From contig OX031060.1 of the NCBI GenBank assembly GCA_943736015.1, positions 4,050,001 to 4,114,000 of the forward strand: a DNA stretch of 64,000 nucleotides. The letters are read 5' to 3'. The DNA is from Tridacna crocea. Its lineage: Eukaryota > Mollusca > Bivalvia > Cardiida > Cardiidae. The position numbers and the translations under genes are program-made. Each line of letters opens with the position of its first letter. Position 1 is the first letter of the stretch. Below, one piece after another: positions 43,868 through 54,282 of this stretch. The notes beneath the pieces are model-generated. The model was not told the origin of the DNA and did not search any database. It saw only the letters and a program-made list of their open reading frames with translations.

Positions 43868-44215
43868 TCCAATAAAACGCTAACTGATGCGATTCATTGA
43901 GTTATGAGCCGCAGTAAAGAGAAATCTGGAGCTAAAACAGGCCAGGGCCCATATTCACCAACCATTCTTGAGAATATTCTTAGTCTCATTCTCCAAGGTT
44001 TTCTAAATTTGTAGATAACACAACTCCTGATTGGCTAAACCATTCGGTTTAGCCAATCAGAAGTTGTGTTACTTACAAATATAGAAAATTCTGGAGAATG
44101 GTCTTAAGAATGGTTGGTGAATACTGGCCGTGATATTTCTTCAAGCGAAAAGAGAAAGAGCCATTTTCTCGATTGCTTCTTTATAGCGTGTATTACTACA
44201 ATCCTCCAGTGTTGG
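43868..44215 (+). repeat. dispersed repeat R5.6, copy 2, split
   Basis: AATAAAACGCTAACTGATGC to AAACAGGCCAG (43943), then resumes after the inserted MITE at about 44134 with CTTCAAGCG..GCCATTTTCTCGATTGCT. It corresponds to 5735-5908. Confidence 0.65.
43944..44133. mobile_element. foldback MITE, TTCACCAACC family, copy 1
   Basis: Arms from GGCCCATATTCACCAACCAT to ATGGTTGGTGAATACTGGCC, centre GATTGGCTAAACCATTCGGT with its complement. Inserted in repeat R5.6. Copy 2 is at 45301-45501. Confidence 0.85.
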
Positions 44216-44217
44216 GG

Positions 44218-44570
44218 GGCGTATCAGGACAATTGCCCCCGGACAATTGCCCCCTGAGGTCAACCCCCCACCATTGCCCCCCCGGACAATTCCTGCCCCC
44301 GAGGTTGTTGTTTCCAGGGGCAAAAGTCTCGCTTCAAGGGCAATTTTATGTATCCTCGGGGGGGGGCAATTAGTCCGGGGGGATTGTCCTCGGGAGGCAA
44401 TGGTCCGGGGGGAGTTGTCCTGGGGGGGACTTGCCCGGGAGGAATTGTCCTTGGGGGCAATGGTCTGGGGGGATTTTCCTTGGGGGGACCAGTCCGGGGG
44501 GAATTGTCCTTTGGGGCCAATAGTCCGGGGGGCAATTGTCCGGGGGGGGGGGGCAATTGTCCTAGAACCG
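44218..44570. repeat. G/C-run minisatellite built from GGACAATTGCCCCC
   Basis: The left part (44218-44310) carries GGACAATTGCCCCC-like units; the right part (44365-44565) carries the reverse GGGGGGCAATTGTCC and variants, 12 or more in all. Runs of 5-11 G or C occur on alternate strands, giving both hairpin and G-quadruplex potential. Open frames here are low-complexity artefacts. Confidence 0.85.
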
Positions 44571-44575
44571 TTCGG

Positions 44576-45300
44576 GAGGTCGATGCGTCATAAGACAGGT
44601 CGAATTTTCGAAGAATATGACATGCGCAGACAACGTATACCATCAAATTGAAAATTTCGTTTTATTTATTTTCCAGGATAAAGATTATCAGTCTAAAATT
44701 TTCAGTTGATAAGGAGGAAGATGTCATTCTACGCAGTGACGAAATTAAATTTCAGCTATTGCAATATTTTCCGTGATCGTATTACCTATGCGCTATGGGG
44801 CGTTACGCCTTATGATTTCTCCTTTTCCCTGAATGGATTAAAAGTGTATGCAGGAGACTTTTCGGGTTGTCTTTGTTATTTTACGGACTTCTATTTATTT
44901 CTAGTTGCGTCAAAATTTACCAGTTAAGCCTCAATTATTCCATTGTTTACTTACTGCTATCTTGGTGAAGTAAAAAACTGCCGAGTTAATCCAAATGATA
45001 AGATTTCTATTTATAAATATCGAGAAACAGATAAAACTATCACGATAATTCTATCTTGCATGTCAGCTTCGTGCACGTTTGAGAAATTTTGCGTTAAAAT
45101 ATTAAGTTTATCGTGATTTTTTTTTTCAGGAAACTTTTCAGTGTCTTGATAGAATTTCCAGACACTTTTATTCATCGCAATAGTTTTGTAATATTATTAC
45201 GATAGCCATCTCGTATCTCTTGGCGGAAATATGGCACCATAGACAACCTTATTACCCATTAGGAAGCCTTTTTCAAATACGAACCTATCTGTGGAGCCCT
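44576..45300. other. unassigned sequence
   Basis: No element recognised. A 73-codon frame at 44706 has no known motif. Confidence 0.4.
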
Positions 45301-45501
45301 GGGTCCGTATTCACCAACCGTTCTCAGAAGAACGTTCTTCGTCGTGTTCTTCAGAATTTTGTCGATGTGAAAATAACAGAACTTCTGATTGGCTAAACCA
45401 TTTGGTTTAGCCAATCAGAGATTCTGTTACTTTCAGAGACAGAAAATCTTGAAGAATATGACTAAGAACGTTCTTAAAGAACGGTTGGTCAATACGGGCC
45501 C
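45301..45501. mobile_element. foldback MITE, TTCACCAACC family, copy 2
   Basis: GGGTCCGTATTCACCAACCG to CGGTTGGTCAATACGGGCCC with a GATTGGCTAAACCATTTGGT centre. Arms are about 90 bp and imperfect. Confidence 0.85.
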
Positions 45502-45641
45502 TGGTAGCACAGGCGGCAGCGTACAGGACTCACTAGCATGGATTTCTCTGGTTCTATCTCCGGCTCGGCTAATTTCTTTTCGAGGATTGATGACAGTCAA
45601 TGTGCCAGAATTCATTCTTCTCTCACCGCTCATCGCTCTTT
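45502..45641 (+). mobile_element. SINE-A, 5' part
   Basis: GGTTCTATCTCCGGCTCGGC (B-box-like), GAGGATTGATGACAGT and GAATTCATTCTTCTCTCACC match the SINE-A head and body. The 3' half is missing and the MITE at 45642 follows. Confidence 0.65.
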
Positions 45642-45853
45642 ATTGACCCTTATCCTGCTAAATAACTAAAATGAATTTTTTATTTCGATTGTAAAAACCA
45701 TATATTGTTTTTTGAAGGTTATGTTTTAGGGAATAATATCTCCTTACCGGACAGTGTAGATCCAAGATCAGACTGTACGTTCTGTGCGGTCTGATCTTGA
45801 TCTTCAATGTCCGCAAAAGGTCTGCGAGACGCAATTAACAGCCGAAGGGTTAA
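45642..45853 (+). mobile_element. TTAACCCTTATCC-family MITE, best copy
   Basis: TTGACCCTTATCCTGCTAAA to CAGCCGAAGGGTTAA. Inside is an imperfect hairpin CCAAGATCAGACTGTACG / CTGTGCGGTCTGATCTTGAT. Short inverted ends ACCCTT/AAGGGT and a TTAA at the right fit TTAA targeting. Confidence 0.75.
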
Positions 45854-45971
45854 GTGTTTGAGAGAACTTATATAAATGTAACTTGCTGCTAAAGATGCGC
45901 ACGTGAAAAGCTAGCTTCAGATATAATCTCTGGGTAGGTATACAGTGATTTGATAAAAAAATAAATACATA

Positions 45972-45976
45972 TTAAT
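45972..45976. repeat. target-site duplication TTAAT, left
   Basis: Matches 47498-47502 on the other side of the TIR element. Confidence 0.65.
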
Positions 45977-47497
45977 CACAGTGTAGGACCGGAAGTGTGC
46001 ATTTTTTGATATTGTATGTCACTTGGGAGTCTGTAGAGTGGCGAAATGTCACTTGATTCTAGAAAACTGTGTTTCCACAGTAAGTGAAGTTAATGTTTTT
46101 TTCATTTATTTTTATATTTTGTTGAATTCTTTCCATCCACATGTACTTTTGATATATATTAAACATGCCAGGCACCTGATCCTGCAATATGCAACCTCCT
46201 TATAGCAATAAGAATGTCTTGATCATCTTGATGTGAGAAAATTGAAATAATTTTCGACTACAAAAAATGGCACAATTTTCGCTTTAGCGCACACGAGAGA
46301 GTTCTTTCTACAATTAAAAAGTCTGCCGATGTGTCTGCTGTCTCTTTTCATCAACAAGTTCCAAGTTGTGACCTTCGAGGTGGCCCTTCAGATTTTGGGA
46401 CGAAAATTTTACAAAAATGCAAAAAAATCATCCTTATACTCCCAGAGCCTTTTAATGTGCGTTCATAAAACCCCAGTAGTCAAAAACCATCTAACAACAC
46501 GAGAAATTAGAGATTTACTACGGCCCAGGTTAACACCAACGGGAGACACGTTCTATTTTTAGATGGTCAATCGCTCATTTATATACAGGAATACACAGAC
46601 GAAGCTTAAAACATAACGTCCGAAGAAGACATAATGGAAAATAATTATTACAAGTTTGATTATGTAAGGGTATTTAAGCGTTATTAGTCACGTGCCAGTC
46701 ACTTGACATTCCCACAATGCTTTTTGATTTTTGGCGCGAAATCTAAAAATACCTTAAGAGGCTACGTAGCCTTTTAGGGGAACACCATCAAAAATTTTTT
46801 TTTTTTGTAATTTTATGAGTCTTAATTATTGATGATTTGTATTATTTTCTCATATAAATTTTCAGTGATATATATATTTTTTAATTTGGTGAGATGTAAA
46901 AATTCTAAATACCCACCTTAAAAGGCGATTAAAATGACGAAATTCCAGCATGTCTACCAAAAGAATTTTGTATTGTCACTTGTATAAAATATTGTAGATC
47001 TCAAGTGACAGTACAACAGTTTATCAAGTGACAGTACAAATTCCCTATGTTGACATGCCATTTTAAACGAACGATTAGGAGGATTGTAGTCGATTTTGTT
47101 ACCAATTCTTTACATGTTTTCAAACAAAAGTGAATAAAGAAACTGTCTATACATTTTCCCTTCAGCAAAAAAGCTTTTAAAGATGATTAATCGAACAAAA
47201 TACCCCGTTGTTTTTAGGCAATATCATCTGTATTTTAGTATGGTTACATGATCAAGGCATCCCCATATCTCCAGGAAAGCTTTTCAGAGCACATGAGTGT
47301 TCTTGATACGGTCTATGATTAACAAACAAACAACTGGATATGAAGGTTGTATAATAGCTATCAAAATAAATGAAAAATGACCAGCTTGACTTACCGTGTG
47401 TTAGCAATTTTCAACGACCAAGTGACATTTCACCGCAGTACAGACTCCCAAGTGACATACAATCTCAAACACTGTACACTTCCGGTCCTACACCGTG
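45977..47497. mobile_element. 1.52-kb TIR element with CAAGTGACA sites
   Basis: Inverted ends of about 80 bp: CACAGTGTAGGACCGGAAGT at the left, ACTTCCGGTCCTACACCGTG at the right, both containing TGTCACTTGGGAGTCTGTA or its complement. Seven CAAGTGACA/TGTCACTTG sites occur at 46017, 46047, 46974, 47002, 47025, 47419 and 47449. No transposase frame is present. An AGGTGGG-family element is nested inside. The superfamily is unclear: a 5-bp TTAAT duplication does not suit hAT. Confidence 0.8.
46376..46921 (-). mobile_element. AGGTGGG-family element, near full-length, nested
   Basis: Reverse copy of 2561-3089 from GAGGTGGCCCTTCAGATTTT to AATACCCACCTTAA, inside the TIR element. It confirms the family's true ends. 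Confidence 0.8.
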
Positions 47498-47502
47498 TTA
47501 AT
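47498..47502. repeat. target-site duplication TTAAT, right
   Basis: See 45972-45976. Confidence 0.65.
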
Positions 47503-47650
47503 GGAACGCGATAACCATGGCCTTTGTTTACAATAATTCAGACCATTCTATTTTCGTATACGGGAAGAATAGGTAAATTATCCGATAATTTTAGTTAAAA
47601 TGTAAATTGAAAAAGGTTAAAACTTTTACAAGTTCTCTACTGTACTAAAC

Positions 47651-47728
47651 GAGCAGTGGTGTAATGGATAACAACACTGCCTCTAAACCCAGAGATCCTC
47701 GTTCGAGCCGTCAGATCTACTTTTTTTT
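47651..47728 (+). pseudogene. tRNA-like sequence, Arg(UCU)-like
   Basis: TGGTGTAATGGATAACA (A box and D arm), a TCTAAA anticodon-loop-like segment, GTTCGAGCC (B box) and a T8 terminator. The acceptor stem does not close, and the variable/T-arm part is irregular, so it is a tRNA pseudogene or SINE head rather than a working gene. A HINE-like element begins 18 nt later. Confidence 0.45.
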
Positions 47729-47745
47729 GTTAAGGAAGCATGTTG

Positions 47746-48476
47746 CATTTTTATGCTCCCCGAAGGGCGAGCATATAGTCGCCGCTTCGTCTGTCCGTCC
47801 GTCCGTTCGTCCGTCCATCCGTCCGAAGCGATTTCTCCACAACCCTTGGACCAAATGTGAACTCCTTAGGGTAACGCGCCGATATACTTTTCCCGGATTT
47901 TCAATTTGACCCCGTGTCATGGAAAAAAGGGGCTTAATGCAAAATTGCAATTTTTACCAATGTCTCATTCAGTTTTTGTCAGAATATCATGAAACTTCAT
48001 GGTTATATTGTTTATTGAAAGTTTTAGCATGTGCCCTTGCTATTTTTAATCTGGGCATTTTTTAAGTTGACGTTCTGTCATGGAAAAAGGGGGCTTCTTG
48101 CAAAATTCCAATTTTTACTAATATTTCATTCAGTTTTGGTCAAAATTTCGATAATCTTCATGGTTATATTGTTTTTTTTTTAAAGTTTCACCATGTGCTC
48201 TTGTTTCTTTATCTATGTGTTTTTCAATTTGACCCTCTGTCATGGAAAAAGGGGGTTTCTTTTAAAATGAAAAAGGGGCTCTAATGCAAAATTGCTATTT
48301 TTACTAGTATCTTGTTCAGTTTTTGTCAACATTTGATGGTTATATCTTGTTTTACAAGTTTCAACATGTGCCCTTTGTTTTTGCAATCTATGAATTATTA
48401 ATGCGCAAATACGTCTTTCCTGGTTTCTCAAATTACGGCTGCATCACGGAAAAAGGGGACTTCATGGAAAAAATTG
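47746..48476 (+). mobile_element. HINE/pearl-like element, family 1, 3'-truncated
   Basis: Collinear with 35976-36755 from ATGCTCCCCGAAGGGCGAGC and a shorter (GTCC)n tract to TCATGGAAAAAATTG, where similarity stops. The 3' hairpin end is missing. Confidence 0.8.
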
Positions 48477-48534
48477 ATGCACTCTGGAGCTCCTATTTCA
48501 ATTTCATAACGTGCAGTATGATTTTCGGTCTCTT

Positions 48535-48763
48535 TTAACTCATTACCAAACGACAGTATTATGGACTTGTCCAAATTGAAAGCGTTTGCAGACGACAAAA
48601 TAAAAGTGACTGAAAAGTTGAAATTTGATTTGAGAAGGGTAGAAAACATTGTGGGAAAAGGAGAAAATGCTGCTTACCAACATTTTTTCATTTTCCCGCA
48701 ATGTTTTCTAAAGGCTTCTTTCTCAGGGGTGTCAAAAGTAGGGATTGTGTGGTAATTGGTTAA
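48535..48763 (+). mobile_element. TTAA hairpin MITE, full copy
   Basis: TTAACTCATTACCAAACGAC to GTGTGGTAATTGGTTAA, close to consensus. It lies just past the truncated HINE copy. Confidence 0.9.
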
Positions 48764-48816
48764 ACACCAACATTTTATGTAGATTTCATATTGGTTGGAG
48801 GTAGCAGGTCGTCCCA

Positions 48817-49150
48817 TATCCCATTACCACACAGTCCCTACTTTTGACAACCCTGGGAACGAACCTTTAGAAAACATTGCGGGAAAAGGAGAAAATGCTG
48901 GTAAAATGAGCAATTAAATAAGTATAATCTACGGCACACTTTTCAAACTTTAGCCCCAAAACACCTATCTTCGCAAGCCAAGGGTGACGATCCACTACGC
49001 TAAACTACTTGTACCATTGGCGGATCGAGAATGATTTCGACATTCCCGTGATACGCATACCAGTAAAGGTGAAAACCATCATTTTCTACTTTTCCCGCAA
49101 TGTTTTCAAAAGCCTTCTATCTAAGGGTCGTAAATCTAACATTTTATGTG
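48817..49150. mobile_element. MITE fragments around a repeat D fragment
   Basis: 48817-48905 is the left half of a reverse TTAA hairpin MITE, cut at AATGCTGGTAAAATG. 48955-49060 matches repeat D (CTTCGCAAGCCAAGGGTGAC, TTGGCGGATCGAGA). 49070-49145 is the other half-hairpin and end of the MITE. The arrangement suggests repeat D inserted into the MITE. Confidence 0.65.
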
Positions 49151-49435
49151 TTTGTTTTGTAATGTTGCGTATGTCAACAAAGGCTGAAGATATCTGATGA
49201 GCGTAATACTTTTGTTATCTGACGGACACAAAACACAGTCCAAATCTCAAAACACAGTCCAAATCTCATAATTCACCACACTGTTGAACAAATTTCCTTC
49301 CATTTATGTCCCAGTGTTAGAAGGCGGGTTATTTCTCACTGCATACATAACCAAACGCAATATATGTCAAATCGGGACATGCCGATTCTGAAAATTTTGG
49401 CCTTCCAATCCAAATTTGCTTCCTACGGGCCTGTG

Positions 49436-49699
49436 TTATGTTATGTTATGTCATAACGAACATGTAGTCATTTTTCATTATGTCTTCTTCGGACGCCATG
49501 TTTGAAGCTTTGTGTATTTCCGGTATGTAAATAAGCCAATCGACCCGGGCCGCAGTTAAAATCTAATTTCTCTTTTTGTCGGATGGTTTTCGACTACTGG
49601 GGTTTTATGAATGAAGTAAAAGGCTCTGGGAGTATAAGGATGACTTTTTATTGTATATTTGTAAAATTTTCGTCCCAAAATCTGAAGGGCCACCTTTAA
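49436..49699 (+). mobile_element. AGGTGGG-family element, right part
   Basis: Matches 2815-3089 from GTCATTTTTCATTATGTCTT to TGAAGGGCCACCTTTAA. Confidence 0.75.
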
Positions 49700-49744
49700 A
49701 CGTCAGGTTTTTCTAAAACCCGGAATTGCGTGCTGTATGGTTAA

Positions 49745-50655
49745 TGCTGGATTTACACTGCCGATAAGATCAACTCGATCGTCCCGATTGCCAAAAGTTC
49801 TCGACCGAACGCGATCAATGGCTTGTACACGACTTTTTTCCTCGAGCGCTACTCGATCAGACCCGATAGCCACATGAGCGCTTTAGACTCCTATACACGA
49901 CTTCAACCAGACTGACAACCAGATCGCCGCTCGAGTATACAACAGGATCCCTTCACGATCTGTTCACGAACAGCTCGATTAATACTCGATTCTTACACGA
50001 ACAATACTCGACAAACTCGACCATTACTCGATCTTCACTCGACCGATACTCAACCAAGCGACTAATGAGAGACTGCTTTATCTTAGCGTCTTTTTTGAAG
50101 GAACGTATTCAAGGTCAGTGCCCTTGTGTAAGGTAGGGTAGCGATCGGGTACACTCAAGTAGCGATCGAGAATGCTCGAGTAGTGATCGTGTACGTTCGG
50201 GTAGAGATCGAGTGAAATCGAAAGGGATCGGGTAAGGATCTGGGAGCTATCGAGTACAGTCGTATAGAGATCGGCTTGATCTGGACATCGGCTTGAGTAT
50301 GAATCGTGTTGATCTAGTAAGCATCGGGTAGTGATCGAACTGAGGTCGAGCTGATCGTGTTCTGATCGGCAAATATTTCAATCCCGATATAGGTAAATCT
50401 CTACACGATCGTTTCTCGACTGATCCGACCTCTAGTCGACTGATTCTCGATTTATTCTCGATGGCTTCCCGAGCTTTTTGCTACGCGATCCCTACTCGAA
50501 TATTTTTGACATGTCAAAAATTCTCGGGAAGGAAGCCCGTGTGATGCCGACCAAAGTAGACCGTCCCGATCGCTGCCGCCGAACAAGCTCGATCAGCCCC
50601 CGACCGCATGATCGGGTTTGATCGAGTTGATCTGATCGGCAGTGTAAACAGGGCA
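49745..50655. mobile_element. GATC-rich MITE with ~37-bp TIRs, 911 bp
   Basis: Left TTTACACTGCCGATAAGATC/AACTCGATC and right GATCGAGTT/GATCTGATCGGCAGTGTAAA are inverted. TAA flanks both sides (49742-49744 and 50656-50658), as for PIF/Harbinger targets. The interior is saturated with CGATC, ACTCGA and GATCG words: ACTCGA-type in the left half, the complementary TCGAGT/GATCGGG-type in the right half. No transposase. Confidence 0.8.
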
Positions 50656-50730
50656 TAAGCCATGGCAGACAGATACGTGTTGATAATCTTAAATCTTTAG
50701 ATTTTTAATTAACACAGAATAATGAATGTT

Positions 50731-50990
50731 AAGTGGCCTGCAACATCCAAAAAGGGGCATTCAAACATTTGCGTAAAGTGTCGTCTCGGATCAGCCTGCG
50801 CAGGCTAATCCGAGACGACACTTTCCGTTTTTATGTAAATTTCTGTTTTGCACAAGTCTACTGAAGCACAAAATCTATTGTAGTCATAAAGTGCCGTCTT
50901 GGATTAGCCTGCACGGACTGCGCAGGCTGATCCGAGACGACACTTTTACGCAAATGTCCGAATGCCCCTTATCGCGTGTTGCAAGCCAAG
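50731..50990. mobile_element. foldback MITE with CAGCCTGCGCAGG hairpins
   Basis: Left arm GGCCTGCAACATCC, GGGGCATTCAAACATTTGCG, AAAGTGTCGTCTCGGATCAG; right arm complementary through CACTTTTACGCAAATG, AATGCCCC and GTTGCAAGCC. Each arm also holds its own small hairpin around GCCTGCGCAGGC, so the element can fold at two scales. A half copy is at 7538-7617. Confidence 0.8.
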
Positions 50991-50999
50991 TATGATCCT

Positions 51000-51430
51000 G
51001 ACAAATATGTGCGAAGTGCGCAGATCATCTTCGCGAGCCAAGGTTACGATCACTACGTGGATCTTACCTTGGCTGATTGAGCCCGGTTTCGAGATGCCTG
51101 TGATGCACCCTCTACTGGATGCTGGTTATCATACCCCTTTACATAAAACTTCTTAAAGCCAATGAAATATCGTTTTACAAACCGCTTACGACTACACATG
51201 AAGCGATAAGCAGACATCCACGTGGGTTTCCATGTTTACCTTCTATTCGAAAGGTAGCGACCTTATTCTATCTTTATCAAAGATGAAATGCTACGAGCGA
51301 TTTCATTCGTTGCGGTTAGAGCTTGCTGCATCCAATGAAAAGGCGTATCGGGGGACTGTCAAAAATCAAGCTCGATCCGCCAAGGGTAGAGTAGTGTATT
51401 GAATCGTCAGCCTTGGCTTTCGAAGATGTG
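51000..51430 (+). repeat. dispersed repeat D, copy 2
   Basis: Inverted relative to 26890-27300. Contains CCAATGAAATATCGTTTTAC, CATCCACGTGGGTTTCCATG, AAGATGAAATGCTACGAGCG and CTCGATCCGCCAAGGGTAGA. Confidence 0.7.
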
Positions 51431-51486
51431 GGCAGATTGGCTCGGGTCACAATTCTTCGCGGAAAGTAAGGTTATTCACCTTCTGT

Positions 51487-51716
51487 CATAGCTCAGCCCT
51501 GTACCAAACACTCCGGGGTTTTAACAGCCATGGGAAAGAAGCATTTAACAAGCATGGAAAAGAAGCCTTTTTAAAACATCGCGGAAAAAGAAATAAATAA
51601 ATAAAAACACTGAAAACAGCATTGTTTTCTTTTCCCTCAATATTTTCGATCCCGTCAAAAATAACTTCCGTCATTTGAGACTTATTTCAGTTATCGTTTG
51701 CAAATTCTTTCATTTT
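51487..51716 (-). mobile_element. TTAA hairpin MITE, diverged reverse copy
   Basis: GTACCAAACACTCCGGGGTT, a duplicated GGAAAAGAAGC stretch, CAGCATTGTTTTCTTTTCCC and CGTTTGCAAATTCTTTCATT. Ends are worn. Confidence 0.6.
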
Positions 51717-51754
51717 GAATAAGTGTATATTTATATTTGTCTTCTGTTTGGCAG

Positions 51755-51973
51755 TTAACCCTTTATCAAACAACCCCTACGACCTAGAGAAAGAAGCCTT
51801 CAGAAAACCATTGTGGGAAAAAGAGAAAATGCTGGTAACCAGCATTTTCTCCTTTCCCCACAATCGTTTTCGCTCTTTTAAAGTCAAGTTTCAATTTTTG
51901 AGTCACGTTTTGTTGTCTGCAACTGCTTTGAATTTGGTCGGGTCTAAAATTTTGTCGTTTGGTAAAGAGTTAA
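51755..51973 (-). mobile_element. TTAA hairpin MITE, full reverse copy
   Basis: TTAACCCTTTATCAAACAAC to GTCGTTTGGTAAAGAGTTAA. Confidence 0.88.
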
Positions 51974-52300
51974 AAAAAAATAAAATTCTTTATTGACATA
52001 ATTTACTAGATAGTACCGTTTACCCTCACGGATTATTTTTTTGTACTCCCTTAACGGAATTTAATCAGTATTTGTCAAAATAAAAGGAAAATTGAGAACT
52101 TTCAAATGTTTCGTAATAATTATTGTCAAAATGAATTACTGTATCTAATTCAGAGGCCAGTAGGAGATCGTATATATCGTATCAAACAGCTAGATTTTGT
52201 AATATGTCTATTAAAGGTATACGCCTCATTATATAGTACTAGTTTAAACATCGGAATTTCTATGTAATAATGTTCAATACATGATTTTTTTTACCTCCTT
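51974..52300. other. unassigned sequence
   Basis: Nothing recognised. Confidence 0.4.
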
Positions 52301-53043
52301 TTTTAGCTCACCATAGAACAAAGTACTAAAAGTGAGCTATTGTGATCGCCCTGTCTTCCGTCAACAATTTCTTTAAACATCTTCTTCTCCTAAAGCACTC
52401 GGCCAATCTTGATGAAACTTGGCAGGGATGTTCCTTGGGTGAAGCTTTACCAAAATTGTTCAAAGAATTGAATTCCAGCCATAACTCTGGATGCCGTTAC
52501 AAAAAAAATCTCCTAGTGGACCTTTACCTAGTTTGTTCGAATGATACACCTGGGGTCAAAGCAGGCCCCACCCCGGGGGTCACAAGTTGGAGCAATGGAA
52601 CAAAGAAGGAAAACTTTAAAAATCTTCTCCTCTGAAACTAGAAGGCATAGAGCTTTGATATTTGGTATGTGGCATCTCCTGGTGGACCTCTACCATGTTT
52701 GTTCACATGATGCCCCTGGGGTCAAAACTGGCCCTGCCCCGGGGGTTACAAATTCAAACATAGGAACAAAGAATGAAAACTTTAATATTCGTCATCTAAA
52801 AAACTAAAAGGCATAGAGCTTTGATCTATTGACATGTGGCATCTCCTAGTAGACCTTTACCAAGTTTGTTCATATGATGCCCGTGGGGTCAAAACTGGCC
52901 CATCTCCTGGGATCATAAGTTTGAACACAGGAACAAAGAAGGAAAACTTTAAAAAAATTCTTCTCTGAAACGTGATGGCGTAGAGCTTTGATATAAAACT
53001 ATAGTCTTAGGTGAGCGCTCCAGGGCCAGTGGCCCTCTTGTTT
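52301..53043 (+). mobile_element. HINE/pearl-like element, family 3
   Basis: Left TTTTTAGCTCACC with inverted GGTGAGCGCT at 53010-53019. The core has three ~166-bp units (starts 52510, 52676, 52842; marker CTCCTAGTGGACCTTTACC, GGGGTCAAA.CTGGCCC). The 3' end is a perfect hairpin AGGGCCAGTGGCCCT followed by CTTGTTTAA. Same plan as families 1 and 2 with unrelated wording. Confidence 0.72.
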
Positions 53044-53273
53044 AACAATGTTAAGTCCTCTCTTGAAAATTGTGTAAAATTTAAACTTTAAACGGCTGTA
53101 GAGCTTATATATTACAAAACCAAAATGAAATGGTGTGCTGTAGAATTTGTTGAGGAACAGGATTTTTTTTTTTTTGTTTAATTTTTGATGGTAACCAATA
53201 TTTTCTCCTTTTTTACATGATGTTCAAACAATTATTAATCTTTCTGGTCGTAAAAGCTCAGGATTTCTTCCCA

Positions 53274-53491
53274 TTAACTCGTTACTAAGCGACTTAAGCT
53301 TGTCTGAATCGAAAGCATTTGCAGACGACAAAATAAAAGTCACTGAAAATTTAAAATTTGTATAGTGTGGAGTAGAAAACATTGTGGGAAAAGAGAACAT
53401 GCTGGTTACCAGCATTTTCTCATTTTCCCGCAATGTTTTCTAAATGTTTCTGTCTCAGGGTCGTCAAAAGTAGGGATTTTGTGGTAATGGA
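53274..53491 (+). mobile_element. TTAA hairpin MITE, full copy, terminal TTAA lost
   Basis: TTAACTCGTTACTAAGCGAC to GGGATTTTGTGGTAATGG. The right TTAA is missing or mutated. Confidence 0.85.
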
Positions 53492-53868
53492 AACTTATTA
53501 TTCTTCTGTCAAAAGTTCCACTGTTCAAAGAGGTTGCGTCAGTAAATCGATAGTTCAGTGCAAAACATCATTTCATGCTTTCCGGTAGGATATCGAGAAA
53601 TAGCAGTGAAAATATTTTTCGATCTTACACTGGTATCACCAGTGAAAAAACCTATTTTCACGTTCTTGTCGCCTAGGTAAATTGCGCGTCCCTGACAACC
53701 AGATGGGAAATATGACGTCATTTACCTTAGATTTCTCGCGCATGACGTAATATTGCAATGCGTTGCTAAGTGGGAGGGGTACGCCACAGGGAATAACGGA
53801 AAAGAACTCTACTGGATTTTGATAAAACTCCTCCCAGAAACGGTTAAAAGCATGAAATAAATAGAATA

Positions 53869-54020
53869 ATTTGTTTTTTTCCGGTGAAAGATCGAAATTT
53901 ATTTCATCTCGTGAACACCATCGGTAATATGTTCACTCGTGGCTGCGCCACTCGTGAAAATATTACCGATGGTGTCCACTCGATGAAATAAATTTCGATC
54001 TTTCACCGAAAAAAACAAAT
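53869..54020. repeat. palindrome 1, CGGTGAAAGATCGAAATT arms
   Basis: Arms of about 70 bp: GGTGAAAGATCGAAATTTAT, GAACACCATCGGTAATAT and complements, around GTGGCTGCGCCAC. Nearly perfect. Confidence 0.9.
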
Positions 54021-54157
54021 ATCATCTTTATATTCATGGTGTACGTACATTGTAAAGGCACACAGAATAGTAATGCACTCACTCATCGAAATGCTGCATC
54101 GCTTCACTAAATTATGTTTCAAAATTGTGAAAACCTCAAACGTTTTTTCTTTTTTGG

Positions 54158-54282
54158 TGAAAGATCGAAATTTATTTCATTAAGTGAACAGCATCGGTAA
54201 TATTTCACGAGTGACTGCCACTCGTGAAAATATTACCGATGGTGTTCACTCGATGAAATAAATTTCGATCTTTCACCGAATT
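54158..54282. repeat. palindrome 2
   Basis: Same arms (GGTGAAAGATCGAAATTTAT to ATAAATTTCGATCTTTCACC) with centre GTGACTGCCAC. Confidence 0.9.

Noticed and set aside
44247..44651. Gly/Pro-rich open frames on both strands
   Set aside because: Low-complexity readings of the GGACAATTGCCCCC minisatellite.
47651..47728. Functional tRNA-Arg gene
   Set aside because: Acceptor stem cannot pair and the T arm is irregular.
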